Shown: positions 1 through 5,723 of the stretch, piece by piece
Layout of the letters: the number at the start of each line of letters is the position of its first letter
Position numbering within the stretch: position 1 is the first letter of the stretch
Source of the DNA: Micrococcaceae bacterium UBA7136
GTDB taxonomy: Bacteria; Actinomycetota; Actinomycetes; Actinomycetales; Micrococcaceae
Direction: 5' to 3'
Assembly: GCA_002492045.1 (NCBI GenBank)
Contig: DKXC01000041.1
Span: 1-7,622, forward strand
DNA length: 7,622 bases
Program-made: the position numbers and the translations under genes
The notes under the pieces: generated by a model
What the model was told of the DNA's origin: nothing
The model's input: only the letters and a program-made list of their open reading frames with translations
Database searches by the model: none

Positions 1-22
1 CTACCAACTGAGCTACAACCGC
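1..22 (-). tRNA. tRNA gene, 5' part only (cut by left edge)
   Basis: Read on the minus strand from position 22, the sequence is a typical tRNA 5' end. A 7-nt acceptor strand (GCGGTTG) is followed by TA at tRNA positions 8-9, a D-stem GCTC and the D-loop AGTTGGTAG. The anticodon, T-arm and 3' end lie outside the window, so I cannot assign the amino acid. The first base of the mature tRNA should be position 22. Transcription runs leftward, away from the acetyltransferase gene, and a promoter is visible upstream at 65-94. Confidence 0.85.
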
Positions 23-64
23 ATGTTTTCTCGTTTCACTGAGGAAGCGAGCCAACGAGTAAAT

Positions 65-94
65 ACTCTACACCCCCACTCCCCCATCTGCCAA
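65..94 (-). promoter_or_regulatory. candidate housekeeping promoter for the leftward tRNA gene
   Basis: On the minus strand there is a -35-like TTGGCA (94 to 89; 5 of 6 to TTGACA), an 18-nt spacer, and a -10-like TAGAGT (70 to 65; 4 of 6 to TATAAT). Transcription would begin near 58, giving a leader of about 36 nt for RNase P to remove before the mature tRNA end at 22. The motifs are seen; their use is inferred. Confidence 0.4.
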
Positions 95-141
95 ATCGAT
101 GATCAGGGTCGAAAAATCCTTGATTTTCCGCCTGTTTTCAG

Positions 142-153
142 GGGTTTAAACCC
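142..153. promoter_or_regulatory. 12-bp perfect palindrome GGGTTTAAACCC, possible operator
   Basis: A perfect palindrome lies between the divergent tRNA promoter and the candidate acetyltransferase promoter, 5 bp upstream of that -35 box. Its position would suit a small dimeric regulator. It could equally be chance in an A+T-richer intergenic stretch. No second copy is visible in the window. Confidence 0.2.
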
Positions 154-158
154 TAAAC

Positions 159-186
159 TTGAGGGTAGAGCCGAAAAAATTATTCT
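159..186 (+). promoter_or_regulatory. candidate promoter for the GNAT acetyltransferase gene
   Basis: TTGAGG (159-164) and TATTCT (181-186) are separated by 16 bp and each matches 4 of 6 consensus positions. The implied transcription start near 193 leaves a leader of about 40 nt with a GGAG ribosome site at 225-228 before the ATG at 233. This supports starting the gene at 233 rather than at the in-frame ATG at 23, which lies directly against the tRNA gene. Confidence 0.4.
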
Positions 187-232
187 ATGTTCTAACCCAC
201 AATTTTCCGCTGAAGTCTGTCTCTGGAGTGCC

Positions 233-802
233 ATGCTGCCTGATCTCATCGCTGAGTCTTTTACCCTGCGTCCTCTGCGTCCTGCCGATGCCTCGGCTCT
301 AGCAAGAGCCTGCCAGGATCCGCTCATTACCCGCTACTGCCTTTCGGTACCCCTGAATTACAGCGAGCAGACAGCCTTAGATTTCATTGCCTACACACGC
401 CAGGCGGCATCCAGCGGGCATGAGCTGGTCTGGGGCATTGACGCTAGCGGCACCCTGGCCGGGGTAGTCAGCCTTTTTAATGTGACTGCCTCGACGGCTG
501 AGGTGGGTTACTGGCTGGCTCCGGCCAGTCGTGGCCGTGGGCTGATGGCCCAGGCCCTGGGGTTGGTCGTGGGTTTCGCCTTGGATCCGCAGGGGCTGGG
601 CCTGGACAAGCTGACCTGGAAGGCCCTGGCTGATAACGAGGCTTCTGCCCGAGTGGCTGCCCAGGTGGGTTTTAGGGACTTCTCTTTTCTGCCTCAGTCT
701 CAGCCGGGACGGCCTGGCCCGGACGGCGGTTCAGAGCTACTCGATATGCGGGCTGCTAAGCTGACTCGGGCCCAGTGGGCGGAGCAGGGTTTTCCTGCCT
801 AA
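233..802 (+). CDS. GNAT family N-acetyltransferase (RimJ/RimL-like)
   Basis: This 189-residue protein should transfer an acetyl group from acetyl-CoA to an amine, in the cytoplasm. The substrate cannot be told; RimJ/RimL-type members modify protein N-termini, while others act on small molecules or drugs. It opens with the family's typical 'FTLRPLRPADA' strand-turn (residues 10-20). The pyrophosphate-binding loop is 'SRGRGLMAQAL' (99-109), just after the 'AEVGYWL' strand (89-95). The C-terminal 'ADNEASARVAAQVGF' (133-147) is the usual N-x-x-S/A-x-x-V...GF motif. The frame stays open back to an ATG at 23, but those 70 codons do not resemble the family and cover promoter-like sequence. The ATG at 233 has GGAG 4 nt upstream. 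The stop lies 1 bp from the convergent zapE stop. The family is secure; the substrate is unknown. Confidence 0.88.
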   Translation: MLPDLIAESFTLRPLRPADASALARACQDPLITRYCLSVPLNYSEQTALDFIAYTRQAASSGHELVWGIDASGTLAGVVSLFNVTASTAEVGYWLAPASRGRGLMAQALGLVVGFALDPQGLGLDKLTWKALADNEASARVAAQVGFRDFSFLPQSQPGRPGPDGGSELLDMRAAKLTRAQWAEQGFPA

Positions 803-809
803 ATTAGGC
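797..809. other. inverted repeat formed by two facing stop codons
   Basis: GCCTAA and TTAGGC are perfect 6-bp arms around a single A. The plus-strand TAA (800-802) ends the acetyltransferase, and the opposite-strand TAA (806 to 804) ends zapE. The stem is too short and lacks a T-run, so a terminator role is doubtful, and no other terminator is visible between the two genes. Confidence 0.5.
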
Positions 810-1862
810 CTCGCTCTCGCCCAGCACGCCTTCTCGTGCCAAGGCGGTGAGGCGTGAAACCGCCCGGTGATACTTTTTCTGGGAGCCGCCAGCCATCATT
901 TCGGGGGTGAAGACCTGGTCTAGGGGCAGGCCAGTGGCCAGGATGGGCAGGTCCTTGTCGTAAAGGCGGTCTACCAGCACGACGAAGCGCAGGGCTAGGG
1001 CCTGCTGGCTGATGGTGGTGACGTCCTTCCAGACGACTCCGTCCAAGCCAGCGATGAGCTGGCGGTAACGGGAGGGGTGGACCTTGGCCAGGTGGTCTAC
1101 TAGGTCTTGGAAGGAGTCGACAGCTAGGGTGGCCTGGTCAAAACGGTCTTGGATGAGCTGATCCAGTTGGCCTTCAGTGAGGGGTGCGGGGGCTGCCGGT
1201 AGGCCGCGGTGGCGGTAGTCTTCGCCGTCAACGCGCAGCACTTCGAACTGGTCGGCTAGTACCTGAATTTCTCGTTTGAAGTCGGCGGCAGCGAAGCGTC
1301 CTTCGCCCAGGGCTCCGGGCAGGGTGTTGGAGGTGGCGACCAGTTTGACACCGGCTTCGGCTAGTTCTCGCATGAGCCGGGACATGAGGACAGTGTCGCC
1401 GGGGTCGTCGAGTTCAAATTCGTCGATGCAGACCAGCTTATAACCGGAGAGGGCTTCGACGGTTTTGGGGAAGGTGAGGGCGCCGACCAGGTTGGTGTAT
1501 TCGACGAAGGTTCCGAAGGCTTTGGGGCCGTCCACGGAGTGCCAGAGGGAGGCCAGTAGGTGGGTTTTGCCGACGCCAAAGCCGCCGTCCAGGTAGAGGC
1601 CGGCCTTGCCCTTTTCTGTTTTTTTCTTGCTGCCGAAGAGTTTGCTGAAGAGCCCTCCCCCGCTTGCTGGGCCAGTGCTGTTGATGGTGTGGCTGAGTTT
1701 TTTGAGGGCGCCGACAGCGGCTTGCTGGCTGGGCTGGTTGGGGTCGGGCCGGTAGGAGTCGAAGGAGACTTCGCCGAAGCGTTCGGAGGGGCGGAAGCCT
1801 TCGAGGAGCTGGTCTGCTGAGACCTGGGGGGTGCGTCCGGTCAGCTGGGTGGTGGTGGGCAT
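804..1862 (-). CDS. zapE: ZapE/AFG1-like P-loop ATPase
   Basis: This 352-residue AAA+-type ATPase belongs to the AFG1/ZapE family. In Escherichia coli ZapE acts at the division ring under stress, and mitochondrial relatives help quality control of inner-membrane proteins; the role in actinobacteria is inferred. The Walker A loop is GGFGVGKT (93-100). Walker B is 'LVCIDEFE' (143-150) with D147/E148. Sensor 1 is the Asn in 'VATSNTLP' (175-182, N179). Arginines in 'SRLMREL' and 'DFKREIQ' suit the ATPase core. A short Lys/Gly-rich linker (about 67-87) precedes the first core strand, and the C-terminal part (about 225-352) is the family's helical region. The ATG at 1862 has only a weak purine-rich ribosome site (AAGAAGAG). 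The gene is convergent with the acetyltransferase and divergent from ybaK, so it is probably monocistronic. Confidence 0.92.
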   Translation of the reverse strand: MPTTTQLTGRTPQVSADQLLEGFRPSERFGEVSFDSYRPDPNQPSQQAAVGALKKLSHTINSTGPASGGGLFSKLFGSKKKTEKGKAGLYLDGGFGVGKTHLLASLWHSVDGPKAFGTFVEYTNLVGALTFPKTVEALSGYKLVCIDEFELDDPGDTVLMSRLMRELAEAGVKLVATSNTLPGALGEGRFAAADFKREIQVLADQFEVLRVDGEDYRHRGLPAAPAPLTEGQLDQLIQDRFDQATLAVDSFQDLVDHLAKVHPSRYRQLIAGLDGVVWKDVTTISQQALALRFVVLVDRLYDKDLPILATGLPLDQVFTPEMMAGGSQKKYHRAVSRLTALAREGVLGESEA

Positions 1863-2028
1863 GGTCTCTTCTTTCTGTGTGCGCGCGACGGTGAGCGCAG
1901 GGGGGTTTGTCAGGCTTCTAGTGTAGCTTGTCTGGCCTGCGGCTGGTGGGTTTTGGTCAGCTGTGACCTTTAGGGGCTAAGTGTCTAGGCTATTGAAGTC
2001 TCACTATATCTAAATAAGGAGCTAAGAA
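1863..2028. promoter_or_regulatory. divergent zapE/ybaK intergenic region
   Basis: This 166-bp region must hold promoters for both directions. On the minus strand a TACACT (1925 to 1920) is a reasonable -10 for zapE, but I see no good -35 at the right distance. On the plus strand TATATC (2005-2010) is the best -10 candidate for ybaK, again without a clear -35. The ybaK ribosome site AAGGAG (2016-2021) is strong, with 7 nt to the ATG. An inverted repeat GGTCA-N4-TGACC (1955-1968) lies between the two promoter zones and could be a regulator site. Confidence 0.4.
1955..1968. promoter_or_regulatory. inverted repeat GGTCA-N4-TGACC, possible operator
   Basis: It has perfect 5-bp arms (1955-1959 and 1964-1968) around GCTG. 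It sits about mid-way in the divergent zapE/ybaK spacer, where one dimeric regulator could affect both genes. This is only a pattern match; no regulator gene is adjacent. Confidence 0.25.
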
Positions 2029-2529
2029 ATGGCGAAGAAGAAGGCTAAGAAGGGGGCAGCTGCTACCGCTGCCCTGGCCCTTTTGCAGGAGACTGGTACC
2101 CCCTTTGAGCTGCGGGAGTATGAGCATGTGGAGGGTGAAACTAATTTTGGGCTGGAGGCTGCCCAGAAGCTAGGACGCAGCCCTGATCAGGTTTTTAAAA
2201 CGCTGATGGTGAATCATGAGAAGGATTTTGCGGTCTGTGTGGTGCCGGTCGGTGGCCGCCTTAATGTGAAGGCTGCGGCTGCTGCCTTGGGTTGGAAGAG
2301 CGCTAAGTTGGCTGATCCGGCCCTGGCCCAGAAGCGGACGGGCTATGTGGTGGGTGGGATTTCTCCTTTGGGTCAGAAGATGGCCCACCCTACCCTGCTG
2401 GATGAGTCTGCCCAGAACTTTGAGACGGTCCTGGTGTCGGGTGGACGCCGGGGCCTGGATATTGAGCTGGCCCCGGCTGATTTGCTGGCTCTGACGGAGG
2501 GCTCTTACGCCCCTATCGCGGCTGCCTGA
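2029..2529 (+). CDS. ybaK: Cys-tRNA(Pro) deacylase, YbaK/EbsC family
   Basis: This 166-residue trans-editing enzyme is expected to hydrolyse Cys-tRNA(Pro) made in error by prolyl-tRNA synthetase, so that cysteine is not inserted at proline codons. It acts in the cytoplasm. The fold is seen end to end: 'YEHVEGETNFGLEAA' (31-45), 'VFKTLMV' with the conserved functional lysine at K57 (55-61), 'AVCVVPVGGRLNVKA' (68-82), 'TGYVVGGISPLGQK' (104-117), and the C-terminal 'DESAQNFETVLVSGG' then 'RGLDIELAP' (125-149). These match the YbaK rather than the ProX or INS subfamily. About ten extra Lys/Ala residues precede the usual start, but the ATG has AAGGAG 7 nt upstream and no other start is likely. The last 17 bp overlap the end of the opposing hydrolase gene. 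Confidence 0.95.
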   Translation: MAKKKAKKGAAATAALALLQETGTPFELREYEHVEGETNFGLEAAQKLGRSPDQVFKTLMVNHEKDFAVCVVPVGGRLNVKAAAAALGWKSAKLADPALAQKRTGYVVGGISPLGQKMAHPTLLDESAQNFETVLVSGGRRGLDIELAPADLLALTEGSYAPIAAA

Positions 2530-3763
2530 GCTGGCGGCTGAGCCAGCTGGTGACGGCCTGGGTCCAGCCTTGGGGATCGACGTTCCATTCTCGGGTGTGG
2601 GGGGCCTGATGGAAGGGAACAAAATCAACCAGGTGGGAGAGCTGGGCCAGCTTCTGGGAGGGGGCGGCCGGGACGAAGTGGTCGTCTAGGGAGTGGAGGA
2701 TCAGGATGGGTTTGCGGATGTCCTTGGCCCGGTGGGGCCAAGAGATTTGGGCCAGGCTGATGGGTTGGGCGAGCCCCAGGAGGGGCGCCAGGTGGGGTTT
2801 GGTCATCATCTGGGTGCTGAGGGATGAGACGTAGTCTGGGATTTTGTTGAGTTTGCTGTGGTGGACGATGAGGCCTAGCCAGTCCAGGGCTGGGCCGTCG
2901 AGGACTAGGGCGGCGATGGCCTGGCGGTTGCGGGCTAGGTCGGCGGTTTGCATGCAGATGGATCCGCCCATGGACCAGCCGAAGAGGACTACCTGCCGGG
3001 CCCCGTGGGCTAGGGCGTAATCGATGGCTACTTGGACGTCCCGCCATTCGGTGTAGCCCAGTCCGTAGCGGCGGTCGGAGCTGTCGGGGGCCTGCCGGTC
3101 GTTGCGGTAGCTCATGTGCAGGCTGGTGAGGCCTAGCTGCTGGGTGGCTTCTAGGGCCCGGAGGGTTTCGTCCCTGGTGGCCCCCATGCCGTGGACCATG
3201 ATGGCCCAGGTTTCACTGGGTTCAGCCGGGTTGTCGGGTAGGTCCAGGGAGGCGCCGGGGTGGATGAGCCAGGCGGGGGCTGGTCCGACAGGCAGGTCAA
3301 GTTCGATGTCCTTGGCCCGGTAGCCTGCTAGCTGGGGGGTGGGGGCGATGACGCCGCTGACCCGTCCTCGGACGGCTTCGCTCAGGTCACCGTAGAGCAC
3401 TTCTTCAACCGGACGGGTGACGCTGCCCTCTTGGGGTGAGTAGCTGCTGACCTGACCTAGCCGGGCGAATCCGGCGCCGCCGGCGAAGAAGAAGCCGTAG
3501 CGGCCGGGGGCTAGGGTTTTTTCGTCGGCTTCGAGGGTGATGTAGGTGGGCTGGTCTTGGGGTCCGGGGGTGGGGCTGGCGTAGCCCAGGGAGAGGATCC
3601 GGACGTTTTCGCTGGGTTCTTTGGCGGGAACCAGCATTTTGCGGGCTAGGTGGTTGGCTACCCCGGCCAGGCCGACGCCGGCCAGGAGCAGGCTGGAGGC
3701 GGTGGTTGCCCCAGCTGTCCAGGCGTAGTCGGCTAGTTTGAGTTGCTTCTTGGCCTGACTCAT
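2513..3763 (-). CDS. membrane-anchored alpha/beta hydrolase
   Basis: This 416-residue protein has a hydrophobic segment near the N-terminus (about 14-37) that should act as a signal anchor, with the rest probably outside the membrane. The C-terminal half is an alpha/beta hydrolase. It has an 'MVHGMGATRDE' oxyanion-loop region (189-199), the nucleophile elbow 'GWSMGG' with S264, 'ILHSLDDHFVP' with the probable acid D361, and 'APHTREWNVDP' with the probable catalytic H389. A complete triad implies active hydrolysis of an ester, amide or similar bond, but the substrate is not evident. Residues 50-185 form a family-specific N-terminal domain I cannot assign. The ATG at 3763 has a GGAAGGG ribosome site 5 nt upstream. 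The gene is divergent from msrB, and its last codons run into ybaK. Confidence 0.9.
   Translation of the reverse strand: MSQAKKQLKLADYAWTAGATTASSLLLAGVGLAGVANHLARKMLVPAKEPSENVRILSLGYASPTPGPQDQPTYITLEADEKTLAPGRYGFFFAGGAGFARLGQVSSYSPQEGSVTRPVEEVLYGDLSEAVRGRVSGVIAPTPQLAGYRAKDIELDLPVGPAPAWLIHPGASLDLPDNPAEPSETWAIMVHGMGATRDETLRALEATQQLGLTSLHMSYRNDRQAPDSSDRRYGLGYTEWRDVQVAIDYALAHGARQVVLFGWSMGGSICMQTADLARNRQAIAALVLDGPALDWLGLIVHHSKLNKIPDYVSSLSTQMMTKPHLAPLLGLAQPISLAQISWPHRAKDIRKPILILHSLDDHFVPAAPSQKLAQLSHLVDFVPFHQAPHTREWNVDPQGWTQAVTSWLSRQLRQPR
2529..2548. terminator. hairpin at the ybaK stop, inside the hydrolase 3' end
   Basis: AGCTGGC (2529-2535) and GCCAGCT (2542-2548) form a perfect 7-bp stem with a 6-nt loop. 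It begins at the last base of the ybaK stop codon and codes for part of the opposing hydrolase. No T-run follows, so it is a weak candidate for ending or protecting ybaK mRNA. It may simply be coding sequence. Confidence 0.3.
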
Positions 3764-3814
3764 TTTTACCCTTCCACTGGTTTTTCTGGCTCCGCCTTCA
3801 TGCTACCTGCTCTT

Positions 3815-3844
3815 TTTACAGGCTCCTAGACCTGGGGGAATAAA
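3815..3844 (+). promoter_or_regulatory. candidate promoter for msrB
   Basis: A -35-like TTTACA (3815-3820; 5 of 6) is followed after 18 bp by AATAAA (3839-3844; 4 of 6). Transcription from near 3851 would give a leader of about 68 nt carrying the hairpin at 3873-3893 and a ribosome site AAAGGA at 3902-3907. On the opposite strand TAGCAT (3805 to 3800) could be the -10 for the hydrolase gene, without a clear -35. Confidence 0.35.
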
Positions 3845-3872
3845 AGGCAGGTGGCGGGCCTTATCGTGGGTG

Positions 3873-3893
3873 CAGCTGGTATGAGGCCAGCTG
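3873..3893 (+). promoter_or_regulatory. leader hairpin or palindrome upstream of msrB
   Basis: CAGCTGG (3873-3879) and CCAGCTG (3887-3893) are perfect 7-bp arms around a 7-nt loop. In RNA the hairpin would end 8 nt before the msrB ribosome site. As DNA, it is a 21-bp dyad that a repressor or activator could bind. No T-run follows, so it is not an attenuator terminator of the usual kind. Confidence 0.35.
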
Positions 3894-3918
3894 GGAGCTT
3901 GAAAGGACGGTACCCCTT

Positions 3919-4338
3919 ATGTCAGATTCCTTCCCTGGTGTCGGAAGCGTCGTCAAGGACTGGAAGCAGGTGCTTGCCCCCGAGGAGTATGCCGTCCTAC
4001 GTCAGGGCGGCACGGAGCGTCCCTTCACGGGTGAGTATTGGAACAGCAAGCAGGAGGGTGTTTATTCCTGTCGGGCTTGCGGTAGTGAGCTTTTCCGATC
4101 TTCTGAGAAGTTTGATAGCCACTGCGGTTGGCCTTCCTTCTTTGCGCCTCTGGCGGAGGAGAGGGTCCGCTACCTGGAGGATACCTCTTTGGGGATGAAG
4201 CGGGTTGAGGTGCGCTGTGCCGCCTGTGATTCTCATCTGGGCCATGTTTTTGAGGGCGAGGGCTTTGATACGCCCACCGACCTGCGCTACTGCATTAACT
4301 CGATTTGCCTGACCTTGGAGGAGAAGCCCCTCAGCTAG
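3919..4338 (+). CDS. msrB: peptide-methionine (R)-S-oxide reductase MsrB
   Basis: This 139-residue cytoplasmic enzyme reduces the R-epimer of methionine sulfoxide in oxidised proteins back to methionine, usually with thioredoxin as electron donor. The structural zinc site is complete: C51/C54 in 'CRAC' and C100/C103 in 'CAAC'. 'SHCGWPSFF' (67-75) carries C69, the usual resolving cysteine, and 'LRYCINSI' (122-129) carries the catalytic C125. 'SHLGHVF' (105-111) and 'RVEVRC' are typical. One extra cysteine (C130) sits five residues after the catalytic one, where Ser or Ala is more usual. The length is normal for a single-domain MsrB, with no MsrA fused. The start at 3919 keeps the expected 'DWKQVLAPEEYAVLRQGGTE' beginning. 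The ribosome site AAAGGA is about 11 nt upstream, slightly far. Confidence 0.96.
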   Translation: MSDSFPGVGSVVKDWKQVLAPEEYAVLRQGGTERPFTGEYWNSKQEGVYSCRACGSELFRSSEKFDSHCGWPSFFAPLAEERVRYLEDTSLGMKRVEVRCAACDSHLGHVFEGEGFDTPTDLRYCINSICLTLEEKPLS

Positions 4339-4355
4339 CACCTGCCTAGCTAAGA

Positions 4356-4393
4356 CCAGACAGCTACCCTCTGGCTAGGGTGGCTGGCTCTGG
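4356..4393 (+). terminator. strong hairpin between msrB and the RNase D gene
   Basis: CAGCTACCCT (4361-4370) pairs with AGGGTGGCTG (4377-4386) around a 6-nt loop, with one G-T pair. Beyond a 2-nt bulge, CCAGA (4356-4360) pairs with TCTGG (4389-4393), making about 15 bp in all. No T-run follows. Hairpins without T-tracts have been proposed as terminators in actinobacteria, so this may end msrB transcription 18 bp after its stop. A shared msrB-RNase D transcript with an internal structure is the alternative. Confidence 0.55.
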
Positions 4394-4408
4394 CGGGGCG
4401 GGCAGGGG

Positions 4409-4414
4409 CATAAT
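4409..4414 (+). promoter_or_regulatory. candidate -10 box for the RNase D gene
   Basis: CATAAT matches 5 of 6 bases of the -10 consensus and lies just after the msrB hairpin. The best -35 I can find (CTGGCT at 4384-4389, 19-bp spacing) is weak. A start near 4421 would give a leader of roughly 37 nt before the TTG codon, carrying the AAGGAG site. Confidence 0.3.
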
Positions 4415-4439
4415 AGATAGGTCCCTGAACAAACGATTC

Positions 4440-4445
4440 AAGGAG
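4440..4445 (+). promoter_or_regulatory. ribosome binding site of the RNase D gene
   Basis: AAGGAG is a near-perfect Shine-Dalgarno site. It lies 12 nt before the TTG at 4458. That TTG is the first possible start in the frame, because TGA at 4446-4448 blocks anything further upstream. A nearer ATG at 4448 is in another frame and leads only to a 7-codon reading frame. Confidence 0.6.
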
Positions 4446-4457
4446 TGATGGTCCGTC

Positions 4458-5702
4458 TTGGAGGCCTATAGCGGCTTTAACCTGCCCCAGGGAGTCACGA
4501 TCCCCGAGGTGGTGCCCCTGACTGAGCCTGACGGCGGGACCCCTCCCCTAGTTTCAACCCCCCTGGCCTTGCAACGGGCAGCAGACCGTTTGGCAGCCCA
4601 AAAGGGGCCGGTTGCTATTGATACTGAGCGGGCCTCGGGTATCCGCTACGGCCAGCGGGCCTTCCTGGTTCAGCTTAAGCGGGGCGATTCTGGGGTTATT
4701 CTGATTGACCCTGAAGCCTTAGATGATTTCTCTCCCCTGCAAGAGGCCCTCAAGGAGACTGAGTGGGTTCTGCATGCTGCCACCCAGGATTTGCCCTGCC
4801 TGCTTGATTTGGGGCTTTCCCCCTCTGCCCTTTTTGATACTGAGCTGGCCGGACGCCTGGCCGGGCTAGAGCGGGTTGGCCTGGGGGCCATGGTAGAGAA
4901 CCTGCTGGGCTACCAGCTAGCTAAGGAACATTCTTCTGCTGATTGGTCTCAGCGTCCCCTACCGGAGTCCTGGCTTAACTATGCGGCCCTGGACGTCGAT
5001 ATTCTGCTGGAGCTGAGGCAGGCCGTCATTGACCTACTGGAGGAAGAGGGCAAGCTAGAGTTCGCAGCCCAGGAGTTTGCTTACCTGCTGGCTCACCCGG
5101 TTAAGGAGGCCAGGCCCGACCCCTGGCGCAAGACCAAGGGCATTAGAGATTTACGTAACCGTCTGCAACTAACCGCCCTCAAGAACCTCTGGTACGAGCG
5201 GGAGCACCTGGCCCAGACCAAGGATATTGCCCCCAAACGGCTGCTACCGGATTCTGCCCTGATTGAGGCGGCCCGTGCCCTACCCCGGTCGGTTCCGGCC
5301 CTGCTGGCTATCCCCGGCTTTCAGACCCGGGCCCTGCGTAATCAGGCCCCCCGCTGGGTGCGGGCTATCGCCCAGGCCCGCAAGGAGGAGCCTGTCCCCT
5401 TCACTACCCCGGCATCTGGTCCGCCGCCCCTCAAGGCTTGGGAGCCTAAGCGGCCGGTCTCAGCCCAACTGCTGGCCGAGTCTAAACTGGCCCTGGCGGA
5501 ACTCTCCCAGGAGCAGAATATTCCAGCTGAGAACCTGCTAACCCCCGATAGTTTGCGTCGGCTCTGCTGGGATCCGCCCGCCCACAACCAGGTAGAAGCG
5601 CTGAGGGCCTCCTTGCTTGAACTTGGGGCCAGAAAATGGCAGATTGAGCTAGTAGCCCCGGTCCTGGCCCAGGTTTTTGAGACTGTCAGTCCCCAGGACT
5701 AG
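4458..5702 (+). CDS. rnd: ribonuclease D-like 3'-5' exonuclease with HRDC domain
   Basis: This 414-residue exoribonuclease should trim RNA 3' ends, such as tRNA precursors, in a two-metal reaction in the cytoplasm. The DEDDy exonuclease domain spans about 35-205. Exo I is 'AIDTERASG' with D55 and E57. Exo II includes 'LHAATQDLPCL' with D111, followed by 'LFDTELAGRL'. Exo III is 'NYAALDVDILLEL' with Y175 and D179, so all expected catalytic residues are present. An HRDC nucleic-acid-binding domain follows at about 232-308 ('LKNLWYEREHLAQTKDIAPKRLLPD'-like core). The C-terminal 340-410 looks like the second helical domain of RNase D. Translation begins at TTG, since a stop lies 9 nt upstream in frame. 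The gene faces dxs across the Rieske gene, as the RNase D-like gene faces dxs in mycobacteria, and it lies 21 bp upstream of the Rieske start. Confidence 0.92.
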   Translation: MEAYSGFNLPQGVTIPEVVPLTEPDGGTPPLVSTPLALQRAADRLAAQKGPVAIDTERASGIRYGQRAFLVQLKRGDSGVILIDPEALDDFSPLQEALKETEWVLHAATQDLPCLLDLGLSPSALFDTELAGRLAGLERVGLGAMVENLLGYQLAKEHSSADWSQRPLPESWLNYAALDVDILLELRQAVIDLLEEEGKLEFAAQEFAYLLAHPVKEARPDPWRKTKGIRDLRNRLQLTALKNLWYEREHLAQTKDIAPKRLLPDSALIEAARALPRSVPALLAIPGFQTRALRNQAPRWVRAIAQARKEEPVPFTTPASGPPPLKAWEPKRPVSAQLLAESKLALAELSQEQNIPAENLLTPDSLRRLCWDPPAHNQVEALRASLLELGARKWQIELVAPVLAQVFETVSPQD

Positions 5703-5723
5703 GCCCGTCCTAAGGAGAGAAAT

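Noticed and set aside
1..22. tRNA as an integration (att) site for a genomic island
   Set aside because: Islands usually use the tRNA 3' end. Only the 5' end is here, and no integrase or mobile gene follows.
23..232. 70-codon upstream extension of the acetyltransferase reading frame
   Set aside because: It begins 1 bp from the tRNA gene, shows no family similarity, and covers promoter-like sequence and a palindrome. The ATG at 233 has its own ribosome site and gives the expected family N-terminus.
2170..2628. 152-codon frame antisense to ybaK
   Set aside because: ybaK is certain on the plus strand. The antisense product is low-complexity and has no start signals.
3997..4341. 114-codon frame antisense to msrB
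   Set aside because: msrB has all its metal and catalytic cysteines on the plus strand; the antisense frame is incidental.
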